From Chlorops oryzae (lineage: Eukaryota; Arthropoda; Insecta; Diptera; Chloropidae), in assembly GCA_020466095.1 (NCBI GenBank), contig CM035807.1:113992124-114056123 (forward strand): a stretch of DNA of 64,000 bases, in the 5' to 3' direction. Below the pieces are notes generated by a model that made no database searches, was not told where the DNA came from, and saw only the letters and a program-made list of their open reading frames with translations. Shown here one piece after another: positions 35,025 to 49,103 of the stretch. Both the position numbers and the translations under genes were made by a program. Each line of letters starts with the position of its first letter. Position 1 is the stretch's first letter.

Positions 35025-37013
35025 TTGATTCTCTTCCATTGGAAATCTATGCCAACTATCGATTATCTTTTGTTTCATATCGCCACAGTTCATTGACCAA
35101 GTAGGTCACATTTTCCTTATGCAAAGTCCAAGTGTATTTTCTGCATTTTTCCGCTTTATTTCAGCAAAAAAGTCTGATGAAGGGTTAGGGCTATTTCTCC
35201 GGATCTCCTTCATTTTACTTTTACTATAATTATCCAGTGTGTTTTGCGTTACAACAGTTTAAACCTCTGACCACTAATGACATTTAAATCTGCTTTAATT
35301 ACCTGCTTTAAGCCATCATTTAATGCTCTTATGAATAAGCATTAGGGCTATCGGGCCATTAGGTCTACATATTTTCGAATTTCTGGGGTGAACTTGAACT
35401 TCGAAGAATATAGAACTTGAGCATGAGAGTTGAGACGAAATACTGAAGAACCTAGTTTGAATACTATGAGTTCCCTCATCCCTTCTACAAGAAAATATTT
35501 CAAAAAGAAGAGGACATATTGAAAGAAACCACTAACAAGTTACATCCGGTTAGAAAAGATCCTTTCCGAGAATGGAAGTAGGTACCTAAGTAGATGAAAG
35601 ATGAAAAGGACCCCACGCAGACAGCGAACGGAAGTACTTTACTTTCAAAGGAAACAAAAAAACCACCCTCAACGTTGGATTTTTTCAAGTAAATTTTAAT
35701 AGACATAAAAAAAAAATGTTTTAAAAAATCATAATCAAAATTGTTCATATGCGTAACCAATTGCGGTGGACGATTAATTGTTCCCTCATGATCACAAAAG
35801 TGGTCCGGCATTCCATTCCGTCAGCATTTTCATTGCAAGCGTAATCACAAAGGCAATTTTCAAAGCCGATCCGAGCCAAGTGAATGCGCATGGACAAAAG
35901 AAGCAAGCGGTTCCAACAGATAAACCACAATGTTTCAGGCACTGGGCATCATGATAGTTTCATCGCCCAACTGAGTGTGTGTTGCCCCCGTCCAATGGCG
36001 CATTCGAGTCATTCGTCTCTCTATCCGAACATAATTTGATATTTCCTCAATTGAGCGACACAATCAATCTCGATGGATCAGAAATTGAAATGACGACGAC
36101 GACGATGATGATGGTGATAATTATGATAATGATGATGATGCCCTAGCGGCGTTTTCTTTAGACACACTGGCAGACGGAGGAACTCTTCTCGGTAGTGACG
36201 CCAACCACATCGAGCAGAATAAATCGAGGCACAAGCGAACAGCGAACAGTCAATGCGGCACATCGAGTCTAGACGGCTTCGAACTTTCAATTCCAGCTAT
36301 TTGCATCTCAAATGATTAATTTTCGATTGTCGAGTTGCCTCAAGACTTGTTGACGACGCCTTGTCTACATTAAAAGCCGGTCTTCGTAGAGAATTGATAA
36401 ATAAATAGAAATAGTTCACTACTTTTCTCGTTGATTTGTTGTTTGCTTTCGAGTCGAAGCTCAAAACATTGAAAGGACCAAAAACAGCGTGTGCAGGGAA
36501 AGGCAGGAGGAAAATGGCTGAATTACACAAACAAGGACGAAATGTATTTAGATAAGTCAATGGACTGTGTCCTTAATTATTTTTATTTTTTTTCACATTG
36601 AATTGATTGGAATTTGTCATAAAAAGTTAATCTCCTGGCGCGTCCCATTCCAATGGCACTCAATTTTGAGATACAGACTAGAGATCCTTCAACCCCTAAA
36701 TAAGTAAAAACGATAATATTTCAGATTATGATGATATCATGAAAGCATTAGAGAGCGACGGGGCCTTTTCCACACAAAGAAAATTATATCTGACAAATTA
36801 ATATAATCCAATATCGTTTAATTGCTCGACATTAGTCACGATTAATTTCTGTGACTGGGTGCTGCGACACAGAATAAATCCGATTACCAAGCTCATGAAT
36901 CACACCACTGCTCTTTAAAATAAAAAAAATTCATAATTGAATTGTTTGTAAATATTTAATTGAAAAAAAAGCAACTTTAAAAACAATTAAGGCTGTTATA
37001 GTCAGGCGAACCT

Positions 37014-39247
37014 GACCATACAATACCCGACACAGATAAACAGTAAGCTATATAAATTTTTAACAAGGAGCGCATTGTTAAATATGCTCACAGTCCAAAT
37101 TCTTGATTTTCGAGCGATTCAAAAATTTAAAAGCAATTTTGGAGTCACACAACATGTTTTGGTTTGTACCCCTTAAAATGGACCATCATATGTTTCGAAT
37201 TGACATGTTTATTTCTATCGAGTAAATCTCTCAACTTTCATTCATTAAAATAAGGTCTTAGAAATTTTGACATCTTAGCCAATTTTGAAGTTTTGGAAAT
37301 AGACTAGTCACCTTAAAAGGATGTCACAAATCGAGAGAATTTCATCAAAACATGCTGAATTTTATGTCATTTAGCAGAGTGTTTTGTGCATTTTAAGCTT
37401 TGAAAAACTTACACTCTAATTTTATTTTGTGAATACATTTACTAATACTTGTATAAGTATTCAATTTTTTTGAAATTTGTTTTAACATTTTGATATTTGT
37501 ATACAACTAAGTTAAATGGTAAAGTTAACAATTTATTCATTTTTGAATTTATAGTTAATCCTAATATTTATTAAAGGAAAATTTTAATTTTTTCACAGAA
37601 AAATTTTAAAATTAAAAATTTCCTTGTGAAGCTTTTATGTGTATATCCATTTATTTAACCATTTTATGGTTGATTTTTTTCTCTGTGTACAATACCCGAC
37701 ACAGATAAACACTAAGCTATATAAATTTTAATCGGAGCGTTAAATATAAGCTCAAACTCCAAACTACATTGAAATATCTCGAAGGACTCTGATTTTATAT
37801 CAATTTTTGCGACTTTTGTGACAGACCCTAGTACTGGTGGTACCCTTAAAAATGGACCCATCACTAACATTTTCGAAGAGGATGTTTATGACTACCGAGA
37901 GAACATCCTTGCCAACTTTCATTCAATTAACATAAACGTTTAGGAACAATTGTCAAAAAATCGCTCTGTTTGTCCACGTTCCCCAGCTATCTTGAATTTC
38001 TTGAAATAACATAAGCTACCTAAAATTTTACGAGGTATAAAATTATCAAATCAAATTCTTGAAATATCTCGATATTGTATTTTAGACATGTTTTGTGATT
38101 TTGTATAACCTTAGTACTGAGCCCTTAAAAATGCAAAAATATCACTACATTCGAAGTGTATTTTATTGATAGGAAGAAATACTGCAACTTATATCAATTA
38201 CAAGTACTGTTTAGTCTTAATGACATTAAATACACCGTCTGCATTCATTTTGAAGTTAAATAAGCAATTACCTAAATATATGTTCACATATCAAGGATTT
38301 GCATTTCTGAAATTTTGAGTTTTTAACACGGTCTTGTGGTAACCAAAAATGAGCATATAACATTATATCAAAAGTATTTACTACTACTCGGGACTCGTAT
38401 TCGTTATGTGCCGAGTAATCTTACTTTAACTTCGACAATTGTCCCGCCCATTAATTTTTGAAATATATAGTTACTTATTATATGTAAATAATTCTCAAGC
38501 ATATAGAACTATAGCTTGAGCATTCGCTACTTTAAAACACTAAATGACGTGGTACACCAAACTATAGTGTGAGCTATGGTGTGATTCACCAAAGTTAAAC
38601 TTTTTCACCAAAACATGGTGGCTAGCGCCAAAATTTGGCCGAAGTTGCAGCTATAGTTCTATATGAACTCAATGTTGATAAAGTAATCAAAACTCCCTCA
38701 TGTTTTTTGACTCTTCACCCAGTTTTAAGTAATCAAATATCAACTCAACTCACTCTACTACCATACTGTTTTGCGGACCCATTATTTTAGTACTTAATTA
38801 CTCCGGAAACCATCAGCTGGCATGTTAGCAAAAAAAAGTACTAGTAACGAGATACTTCCATCAGTAACGAGAACGTTATTGATTACTGACTACAGTAGTC
38901 GTTACTTTTTACCGAATAGTATCGATATTTTACAACTCTATAACAGACCCTAGTACTGGAGGTACCCTAAAAATTGGTCCGATCCGGTTCATTCTCGAAC
39001 TTGTTTTTACTCATGTCCCCGTGAAGACGCATAACAAATTTCGATCATGATATCTGAACTCCTTCGATAAGAAATCTGTATGCAGACAGACAGACGGACA
39101 TGTCTGAATCTGATCTCCTGGTGACACCGATCATTTCTATATAGGTACAAAAATTTTGTATGGTTTATCTCGAATGGTTCTGGGTGATTACACACAACCG
39201 CACAATCGCAATATACCCTCGACACACAGAGTTTTTGTCGGGTATAA
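37014..39247. mobile_element. Degenerate transposon remnants with ATACCCGAC ends
   Basis: AATACCCGACACAGATAAAC occurs at about 37022 and again at 37690, and the inverse GTCGGGTATA ends the region near 39245. A paragraph of the type 'AGTACTGG..GGTACCC..AAAATGGACC' recurs four times (about 37160, 37850, 38105, 38945). The right part has GCAGACAGACAGACGGACAT, a common tail in insect transposon relics. Nothing codes for protein. The whole may be several nested fragments. Confidence 0.4.
38500..38665. mobile_element. MITE related to 46611-46789
   Basis: Ends CATATAGAACTATAG and CTATAGTTCTATATG are inverted copies, and the inside shares TGACGTGGTACACCAAACT and TTTGGCCGAAGTTGCAG with the element at 46.6 kb. 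Its flanks no longer show a clear duplication. Confidence 0.65.
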
Positions 39248-40701
39248 TGATAATTTGCTTTGGCCCCTAGGCAGACACGTTTTAGCGTTGCCATAGTTTC
39301 GTAGAAAAAAATTTTTGCTTATCAAAAAGCATTGCCCGCAAAATGAAAATGCCAGCGGAAGCACGAGCGACGTGAGGGAGATAACGCTCGCCCGTAGATA
39401 TGTGTATGTGCATGTATAAACCGAAGGAGATCTCGAGTCATTGAACTGGTCTCGCGCCAAAAATGGCAGCTCACTTGTTCGCTGGTAGGAAATTAGTTTT
39501 AAATTTCAGCGATAAGGGATTTCTTTATTGTTCTCGTTTTTTGTAAACAAAATGCACGATGATGATGCGTTTGGATTATTTCGTTTTTTTTTTTTTATGA
39601 CCGTGAACTACTTACATACCATTAAAGAGGAGACACACTGAATGACTCACCGTTGGGGTGAAAAATTACGCTGGGGCACTCAATTACGTGCAATTGCTGC
39701 AATTGTCACAAATTTAAAGTGATAGTGACTACACTGAGCGAAATTTACCATGATTTTTTTTTAAAATGCGCATTGTTATTCACAGTCCTTTTGATTTTCG
39801 AACAGAACGAAAATTTCAAAAGAAAAATTGTTGAGTCAACAACATTTTTGGTTGATTTAAAAGAAATATGTTTAATTACATTTCTTTTCGTTCGGTATAA
39901 TTCTCATTTGGTTTATAAAATAGGACATATAAGATATTCTATTCATCTTAGAACTTTTTAAGCATTGCGAAAGCAGACAACGGACAACGGAGTGACAAAA
40001 TCGGATGAAGTCCATCCGATGGCTATTTTTTGGGGTTATGTTCAGCAGAGGGCTCTGTGGCCATTTCTTTGAACGTTAATTAAATTTGCTTTTTGACATT
40101 TCTTTTTTATAGGTATTTTTTTAGTACTAAATTTTTTTATTTAAAAAATTATCTTGTCATTTCAATTATGTCCGTGGTTAGTTCAACAATTTAAATTTAA
40201 ATCCATTTTTGAAAATTATCATTTCAATTCAACCTGAAACAGTGATGCCACTCGCTCAAAAAATAATGTATCAAAATAATTTTTCAAAAGTATCAAAAGT
40301 ATCACCATTTCTTAAAAAAAGTATCAAAAGTGTAATTTGATAACGCCAATGAAAATGTCCTTAGAAAATTGTGAAAACTCTACGAAAATAAGAAATGGAA
40401 ACTCTTTACTTTCTTCCGGTCGCATTCGAATTTTAAAAACTTCAAATTTCAATGGTAAAAATATAAGTCTTTATTTTCACAATTTCAAAAGTTAAAAAAA
40501 AGAACAAAAACAGCTATTCATATGCTTACAAACATAACAATCGGGCTTAAAATATACATATGTACATTCTTCAATTCAAGGTGGGGGCACTAGGACAACA
40601 ACTACAAATAAAATTAAAGTTGTAAAAAATTCAAGTCAGTGATATCAATCGAAATGGAAATGTCAAAATCCGTTTAGTTGTAATTAAACAGGGTTGCTAG
40701 C

Positions 40702-41298
40702 CAGTGCTCGGACTTGAAATTTTTTAAAGGTGGTAGATTTTTAAAGAATAAGTGGTAGATTTTTTTTCAAAGTGTTAGATTTGAAATTGTTTCATATAGT
40801 AATGCCATAGGGGTATTCACAAAGGCGTGTTAAAGACGTTGGCAAATCGGATTTGGAAAATCGCTTCTTAACAATTTTTAAATTTTTTTTAATCTTGCAC
40901 AGTCTTTAAGCCATTTAAAATGTCCGATTTTCCGACGCCTTTGTGCATACCACTAAATATATCACATCTGATCATGTAAAAAATTTGGAAACTTACTGTT
41001 TAGGTAGATTTTCTCTTATATAGAAATATGTTCTAATATTTATTGGATGCCTTTAAGAGTCAATTACCCTCAATGACAAATTCTTGACAATAGGAAGCTG
41101 CCAAATATTTTTGCAATAACATAACATTGACACATTTTTTATGCTTCTCAATTATTCTAAATGATCATAAAATAAATAAAAAAAAGTGCATAAATAAGTT
41201 AAAAAAAAAGTGGTAGATTTGGACCTAGCGTGGTAGAAGTGGTAGAATGTGAAAATAGTGGTAGATCTACCACTAAAGTGGTAGAAGTCCGAGCACTG
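40702..41298. mobile_element. Nested hAT-like element with CAGTGCTCGGACTT ends
   Basis: Inverted ends CAGTGCTCGGACTT and AAGTCCGAGCACTG with a perfect 8-bp duplication TTGCTAGC (40694-40701 and 41299-41306). The interior repeats a GTGGTAGATTT motif. It contains the MITE 40809-40954. Confidence 0.8.
40809..40954. mobile_element. MITE with GGGGTATTCAC ends (copy 2), innermost insertion
   Basis: AGGGGTATTCACAAAGGCGT faces CGCCTTTGTGCATACCACT. Same family as 29587-29750. Confidence 0.65.
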
Positions 41299-43575
41299 TT
41301 GCTAGCCTCAAAACAAAAAAGGTATCAAATTCCCAAAAAAAGTATCTCCGTATCATTTGGAAAAAAACGTATCACTTTTGATACAATTGTATCAGTCTGG
41401 CAACACTGACCTGAAATATGGTTGATTCAAAAGGAAAATCTTTATTTTTTCCAACAAGAAAAATTGTTTAAATTAAAAATATTCCTTGTTGAAGCCGTTT
41501 TGTATGTTTTTCCTTAGTTTTCTAGTTGATTTTTTTTCTCTGTGTACGATTCGAGGGATTACTCACTGTGGAAATGATAACGTTTGAATCGTTTTCTATT
41601 TTGCATGAATTGAATTAAATATTTCTTGATATGGTTCGAAAAATTTTCTTAATTTACCCCGTTCAAATATGGACAATTTTGATGTGTTCTCTTAACTTGA
41701 ATGTTCCTGAAAGAGAGCAGGTGCAGAATATTATGCTGTACAACCATTTTTGCAAAGGGGTTTTATTTAGATCAATAACGTTAAGCATACCAATGAATTG
41801 GTCACCCCTTCTTCATTATTTTACATATACCTATTTATGTGGGAATAACTGACAGCGAACGGATGTTGATTGTGGATTACATATAACAATGGTCGTCCAT
41901 TTTTTTACATTATTCAAGTTTCAACCCTTTTCGAAAGTCATGGAGATAATTAGTTTTCAAATTTACAACCACGGATTGAAAAATAATTTAGAGTGCAAAA
42001 GAGAAATAATATTAAAGAATATATCTTTATTTGGATCTATCCTTTGAAAGCTTACAAAATGAATAAATTCGCGAACAAAAAAATATATTTTCATGTAAAT
42101 ACTCGTACCAACAAAATTGCAGGAAAAGAGAACTGCCTTTAAAAGGGTTCCTCGGTGGTTGCATTAAATTAATGAATCCACAAAAGCACACATGAATGTG
42201 CCATACGGAATGGCTTTGGTCCTATCGTGCATTTGCAGCCCACAGTTCAATGACATGAATGTATGATTTATGCTCCGCTTTCAACGGACTGTTAAGAGGC
42301 AAATAAAAACCGCAATTCCCATCATTGAGGGTGGTTTTTAGAACCCCAAAACGCTGGCGTCATTCAAACTCGTTTTGCAATAATTAAATTCAATGGATTT
42401 CATCAGGCACCCTTCAGTGGAAAAGCCTCCTTCTACTTGGAAAAGATTCTTCGATAAAAGTATGGAAAGTCGTAAAAAAAAAGATATTCATTCAATTTCC
42501 TTTGTGAAGCCATGAATGCCTCTGGTCGCTCCCATTTTCTAGCATTGGACTCATGTGTCTAAGCTAAGCCTCCTGATTGATCTGATTAGCGTGACTTTTA
42601 CCAACGCTCCGCGGTTCGAGTTGAAAGGAATTGGAATTCGTATCCGAAATAATGTCAAAAAACAAAAAATTGTCCCAGATTTCTATGAACTTTTTATTGC
42701 CCGCGCGCCGTCTACTCACAATGTTGATATAATAAAATGCACTATGGACACAGGAAGCACTGAAATCGCATGAAAGCTGTGTCTGAACATGACTGTTTTG
42801 TACTTGGGACCGGGGGTCTTTATCTGACAACTTGTGTTGAAATAAACACGCCGAGGCGATGGCGTAACGAAGAGGCTCAGAAGATGAAGCTTTTTTATTT
42901 GCTTTGGATTTTATTTCCATGAATTTTCATGGGCGAAGTCCTGCCGTCGCCGAAGAAATCGAATATTTGATTCAATGGAAAAAAAAAGAAAAAACTAATC
43001 AATTATTATTATTATTATGGCTTACATAATGTGCACTCAGTAAATGCGCAAAATCTGAAACGGCATCCGCGTTAGGCTTCCACCGGAAGTGGGTTTCTAT
43101 TTTCAGTAACACGCAAAAGCGGCATTCGGCATTTTGTGGCCTTAGAGTTCCTCTCTTGATGTGCGCACTTTAATTACCTTTTCCAAGACTTTTTCTTTAC
43201 TTTTACAATAGTCTTGGGTTTATCGAACGAGATCAAAGAGTTTACATGAATTTCACATAAAAAATTTTATTCAATTTTTTTCCGGAAGTGATTAAAATTG
43301 TGCCGAGCGCTCAGAATTTAACCAGTCCTCACAAATTTTCACTCAATTTTTTGTTTCGAATTTCTTGAGGTATGAAAAAAAGAAAGAAATTATTTCTCTT
43401 TTACCGATTAAGTCGAGTATTTCAAGAGAAAAAATGTATCGAAAAATCGGTATTAAACTTTGGAATATGGGGGTTTTGAGTTTTGGTCTGAAGGCCCTCG
43501 AGATTTGTTTGTATGGAACATCAAAAACTCACTAAAGTCTCATAGCCCTTCTTAAAAATATAAATACCTACATTA

Positions 43576-43903
43576 GGCCGGGTCGATTTGTATGGGTAAA
43601 AAAAAAACTAAGAAATCGTACCCTCGGAAATGAAACTTCAGACAATTCTAAGCATTTTTTCCCAAGAAACCATGGGTATAAAATGAAACGTAGATCCGCG
43701 CTGAACGATAGGAAGTTTTAACCATATATATGTTTTATTAACAGGGATCGGATTTAACATATTTTTAAATATTTTCAAATTCAGCGTTCAGCGCGGATCT
43801 ACGTTTCATTTTATACCCATGGTTTCTTGGGAAAAAATGCTTAGAATTGTCTGAAGTTTCATTTCCGGGGTTACGATTATTTGTCCAAAAAATCGACCCG
43901 GCC
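43576..43903. mobile_element. Foldback MITE with TA flanks
   Basis: GGCCGGGTCGATTT at the left is inverted at the right, and the inverted match continues for about 130 bases on each arm (for example TGGGTATAAAATGAAACG and its complement), leaving a loop of about 70 bases. TA on both sides (43574-43575, 43904-43905) suggests a Tc1/mariner-mobilised element. Transcripts would form a long hairpin. Confidence 0.75.
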
Positions 43904-44533
43904 TAACCTACATACATGCATATACCACTACCAAAACTAGACTTGGAATATTTTCTGAAGATTTTTGGATGATTTTTTACCCCAAAACTACAACGAGTTC
44001 CATCACGTACATGAAGACATTCTTTTTAGGCATGATTTTTTGATAAACGTCTTGAATTGAAAAGATAATCTACATTCTTCGGAGACATGCTTCTTTGGTG
44101 TCAAAGCGAACTTGTATAAATTGCAAATAAGCTCAAGATAAAACTATTTATGTTTTTTTTTTATCATGTATTAAACACAAAAACCACTGCGAGAATAATT
44201 TTATAGCCATATCTTATTGAATTTGATTAAGATTTTGGTCAGATCAACATGGAATGAGATTTTGAAAACTTTAAGTTGCAAGCCTTGTGCCCGAAAAGAT
44301 CGCTCTGAACCAGCAAGAAGCAACTTTTTATGCTCTTCAAATGATTTCGACTGAGAAATCGCTTCTGATTGATTGGGGCTCACGCGATCAGCTTATTTAG
44401 ATAAAGATCGCGATAAGTAATGAAAGCAAAATGAAGATAAAGATAAGTTAAATGCTTCATTATTTTTCTGTGATGGAGAGAAAAAAAAACTATACATATA
44501 TACTAGAGAGAAAAATCTAGAAAAAATTCTGAT

Positions 44534-45483
44534 TACCCACCCAACATTTGGAAGACTGTTTTATGAGAAGATTCATTTACGAGTCTTTTTCGAGCCCCCT
44601 TCATGATTAGAAAATGATTGATCACATGGATGATTAAAAGAAGACTCGAAAACGACTCTCTAATATGTTTCAAAAGCGAGTCGTATTTCAATAACCTCGA
44701 TGAGTCGTTTTCGAGCCCCCTGGATGATTAAAAAGCGATTGATCACACGCATGATTAAAAGAAGACTCGAAAACGACTCTTAAATATGTTTCAAAAGCGA
44801 TTCGCATTGAAAGTACAAAAAAAAAAAAAATATAGAGCAATCGCCAATTAATCACGTAGGGGATTGAAATATGATCATTCAAATTGTTGCTATCTTCTAT
44901 TTCACTCAATATTTGACTCAAAATTGAATTGAATGGAATTTGGCTTTAAAGTTTTAAACGAAAAATTTCCATGACTTTCGATTTGGAATGCTTGGTGTCG
45001 ACGGGTGAGCACAGGACTAGAAAACGAGAGTTCCTAGGTTCAAATCCCACAGAAGGCAAACAAAAAAAAAAATGTTGAATCTATAATAATAATACATATA
45101 ACATGACATATAGACGGAAAAGCCAAAATATGTGTATTGATTGAAAAAATTTATTTTTATTTTTTTTATTTTTGGAAAGCAATTGATTAAAATATGAGTC
45201 ATAGAAGACTCCAAAATGATAGCAAATATGAGTAGAAGTAGAAGACTCGAAAATATAAAAATATTCCTCGAAAATGATAACAAATATGACTCGAAAATGA
45301 CTCGCAAATGCTATCAAATATGGCTCCCTAAGAAGAGTCGCGGCTAGGGTTCCAATTTCTCCCGACAAAAGTATCATTTTTGATCAAAAAACGAGCGCAT
45401 ATTTGATCTTTTTTAAATCAGAAAGGCGACTCGAAAAAGACTCGCTTTTGATCGAAAAATTTTAAAAAAATGCTAGCTGGGTA
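44534..45483. mobile_element. TACCCA-ended element with tandem repeats and a tRNA-like module
   Basis: The left end TACCCACCCAACATTT and the inverse of the right end TACCCAGCTAGCATTT form imperfect TIRs. The left part holds two tandem copies of about 118 bp (44580-44687 and 44699-44805), and GACTCGAAAA/GAGTCGTTTTCGAG motifs recur throughout. A tRNA-like module with an A-run lies inside (44988-45057). Confidence 0.45.
44988..45057 (+). other. tRNA-like module followed by an A-run
   Basis: Contains TGGTGTCGACGGGTGAGC (A-box like) and a good B box, GGTTCAAATCCC, then an A-run within ten bases. Probably tRNA-derived and not a functional tRNA, since no full cloverleaf could be formed by eye. Confidence 0.4.
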
Positions 45484-46610
45484 CATAAGAGAATAAATTG
45501 AAGAAAATGTTCTAGTACGAAAAATTTGGCGATCGAGATGACTAGTTTTGAATTCAAATTTCACCGTTATTTGTTCCGGCGTTCTTGTTTTTGATGATTC
45601 AAATCGCAAGAAGTAAACAATTTTATTGAAGCTGAAATTAATTAAATAAAAATAATAACAATTTAAAAGCGACTACCGAGAAGAAAAACATGAATCACGG
45701 CAATGATGATGTCGCCGCACACGTATAAACAGGTAAAACAAGTGTGCCGAAGAAATGCGAAGAAAAGGCAAACACTGGTCTGGAAACATAAAATTAACCG
45801 CATTTTTATAAATATTTATTTTCGGCCGAAAATTTCCTGCCAAAAATACGAAGAAACGAAGTAGAAAGTTTAATTAGAATCCGAAAGCTGACGGTATCGG
45901 AATTGAAATCGACAAAAATTTCATATAGAATTTACAGATTTTGTTGGGTTTGGTTTTGGGTCGGAACTGCTATTGGTTCTTAATTGCACAGAGCCGTATT
46001 TTATCCGAGATATACATATATGAAATTTCAGTTTACTGCAATTTTAATTTCATAAGTTTTCGGATTCTAGCACATGCCTGGATTATTTGAAAGAAGCCCT
46101 TCAAAGAAATTTTCTCTAAAAGTTGTCGAAAGTATTTCGATGAATGCTTCGATATCAGAATACACGATGAAAATTCTACTCCAGATCGGAATAAATTCTA
46201 TAATTAAAAAGTTCAATATGAAAGGCACGATCAATATACTTTCTCAGAAGCGATATAAACACTTACACGATTAGCTCGTGGCTGTTTAAATTAATAATTT
46301 CAAATCAATAAACAAGGTTTTTTTTTTCTGAATACGAGTTTTTCATAAAGAAAAGATACAGTCGAGACTACGAACGGACAACGAAATCTACCATATCGAA
46401 TTTTTCCTAAAACGAATCCATAAACAACAGATTTTCCGGAATAGTTTCATTGTATTTTGTGTCTCTATTTCAGGGATTCCCCTTTTAGGATTGTTATTTT
46501 CTAGTTCCCAAGGATCGTTGTGGATATTTTTTATGGTTCATATACTGTCGAAATCGATAACAGACCTGGTTATAAAAGACTATCGCATATAGTAGACAAA
46601 GCCTCCGGTC

Positions 46611-46789
46611 CATATGGAACTATAGCTGCAACTTCGGCCAAAAGCTATTACGTGGTACACCAAACTTCCTATTACGTGGTTCACCACAACACTCGACTTA
46701 TGGCGTGGTTCACCACAGTTGAACTTTTTCACCAAATCATGCCATAACGCGCAAAAATTTGGCCGAAGTTGCAGCTATAGTTCTATATG
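46611..46789. mobile_element. hAT-type MITE with 8-bp TSD CTCCGGTC
   Basis: Inverted ends CATATGGAACTATAGCTGC and GCAGCTATAGTTCTATATG. Flanked by exact CTCCGGTC at 46603-46610 and 46790-46797. Related to 38500-38665. The insertion is younger, since its duplication is perfect. Confidence 0.85.
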
Positions 46790-49103
46790 CTCCGGTCCCT
46801 CCGAGTGTAGGTAATGGGAATGATACATAGCATATAGAATATAATATAGGGGACACTTACAACAACAACCGAATTCCGTGGTGAACTAGTGATGCTATAA
46901 TTTTTTGAGTATTCACTCAATTTTGTAACTAAACATACTTTCGATGAAATTTTTTAACGTTTTCTTTCTAATGTAAAACATTTTTAAGTTTTTTATGATA
47001 GTTTATGCAATTTTGTACCCTTTTCATTCAGAAGAGATCCAAAAATATATAGTTTATGCATTCTATTTATCATGATATGTAATAAGTACTTGAGCCACTA
47101 GTTATGTATCGAGCAATTTTAGTTATGATATCGCTGAATATTTCATATCAGCTGTTCTGTGGTGGTACTATATGATACATAGGATCGCTTTTAGTAGACA
47201 TATCGCTTATAAAATACACGTATGGAAGTCCCCACGGCTCGATATATTGTTTGTAACAGACAAATGACGATTCCAAAAATTTTCTACATACTCCGGCCAC
47301 CGTGTTGAACCCTTTTTTGACAGCAATTGAGATCGATCCCTTCAATCATTGGAATTGGAGCTGATCAAACAAAGATCGAATGAAATTAGAAAAAGGGCAA
47401 AATCATTTGCAATCAAAACTCCATGGCTTGAGTCATCAATATCCAAAGATTTTGCTCGACTTATGGAAAGAATTGAATGTAGAACTCTGTTCAAACGTTA
47501 TTGCCATCCGATTCAGTTCCACGTATGGAAGTTTGACTGTCATTATAATACAAGGGGAAGCGAGTCTGAGCAACTTTTTCGATTAAAAACCCGTTTAGGT
47601 CTAGAAAATTTTTAGAACTCGTGTAAATGTAAATTTTTTTCATAATTCACTTTCCAGTTCTAGCATTTGGGGAATAATCTTTTTGTATTGCTTTGAGGAC
47701 TCACTCCGCACGTCCCACCACTTCGTTCCTAGGTGAGCAAGAAATCTTATCTTATTTGGAGGTAAAAAAAAGCCTAAACATTTTTGGAGCTACACAATGT
47801 GTAGTGCACATAAATTCAAGTGGGCGTTCAAACATATTGCATAAGTTCTTCAAAAGTGACACAACTCAAAAACGAATTTCTATAGCACGGGTCAATTTTA
47901 TGGTGTTCTGATAACATTTTGGACATTTTTATGAAAGACAGAAATTTTTTGACTTGTGACACTTTTGAAGAGGTTTGCGCTATATGCTCTTGAACTTCAG
48001 CCATCGCATGAAATCATGTTACGATTAACAAGAATAGTTTTTTTTACAATGAATTACATGTGACACTGATACATAATGACGTCATGTAGGTGATAACGAC
48101 AATCGGATATGAATTCCCTGGGCGGAAATTACTCTCCTTTGTTGGAAGCATTCGGATTTTATTGCTTTCGATAAGAAAAAGCCATAAATAAACAAGAATT
48201 CGAATATTGTGACATTGAATTGTGCGATTGTAAAATATTTCCATTGTTTCGATTGAAAATATAGCGAAATATGATTTGACACAGTTAAGACACTAATCGC
48301 CGAGGGCTCATAAATGTGAAGCCCACTTTGAAAGAAATGCCTCTCTATTGAGCAAAGTAGAGTATGTATCATATTAAATTATTTATTCAATAGAAAAATG
48401 TTTTTTTTTTAGCAATATTCACTCAATAAATTGCTACACAAATAAATTCGAATGCATTCAAGCTGCCCACAAAAACCACATTAATGATACAAGTTTTATC
48501 ATTTTGTCAACATAAATATCAAACAAAATGATACGGCAGCCTTACAATTATATCCACACTAAGCCCTCCTTTTACACAAATGTTTTTGGAAGAGCGAAGC
48601 GATCATTTGCCCTCGCACTTGTCCATATTTTGTAACACGAGCTGAAAAATGTGTGTAAAGAAAGACAAAGCAGAATGCTGAAAAGCAAAACAAAAATCGG
48701 AGATAAACTTTCGTGGACGTTGAAAAGTTTTATCTTCATGGGATTTCTTTCGACACGGGCGAAGAAGATTCGGAGGCGGTTGAGAGTTGGAATTGTTTAC
48801 GAATAACGAATATCGTCAGTGGAACGGCTGCGTGGATAAAGGCAACTCGACTGCATCGAATCGAAGAGTCGAAAATCGAATTCCATATCGAAGTATTTTG
48901 ATGCGTCGATGGTTCGCTGTCAGGCAATGGGAAGAGCCAATCTTCGGTCGTAATTACTTCTTCATTATTAATTTATTGAATGACAAGGTGATTAGCTTAC
49001 GACTACAATGGATGATGTGTGCACGTCACAGAATGGGGAAAATTACATTCATTTTTTATACTAATGAAGGGATAATAATTTATCGAAAGATCTTAGACAC
49101 TTA

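Larger units (their letters stand above)
40240..41408. mobile_element. hAT element with CAGTGATGCCA ends and 8-bp TSD
   Basis: Starts CAGTGATGCCACTC and ends GTCTGGCAACACTG. Flanked by exact ACCTGAAA on both sides (40232-40239 and 41409-41416). No transposase is visible. It carries another hAT element inside. Confidence 0.8.
39730..41546. mobile_element. TACACTGAG element, copy 3, split by nested hAT elements
   Basis: Left part 39730-40239 and right part 41409-41546 together match copies 1 and 2. The interruption is the hAT element 40240-41408. This copy lies between b3 and b4 and has no counterpart in unit 1. Confidence 0.7.
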
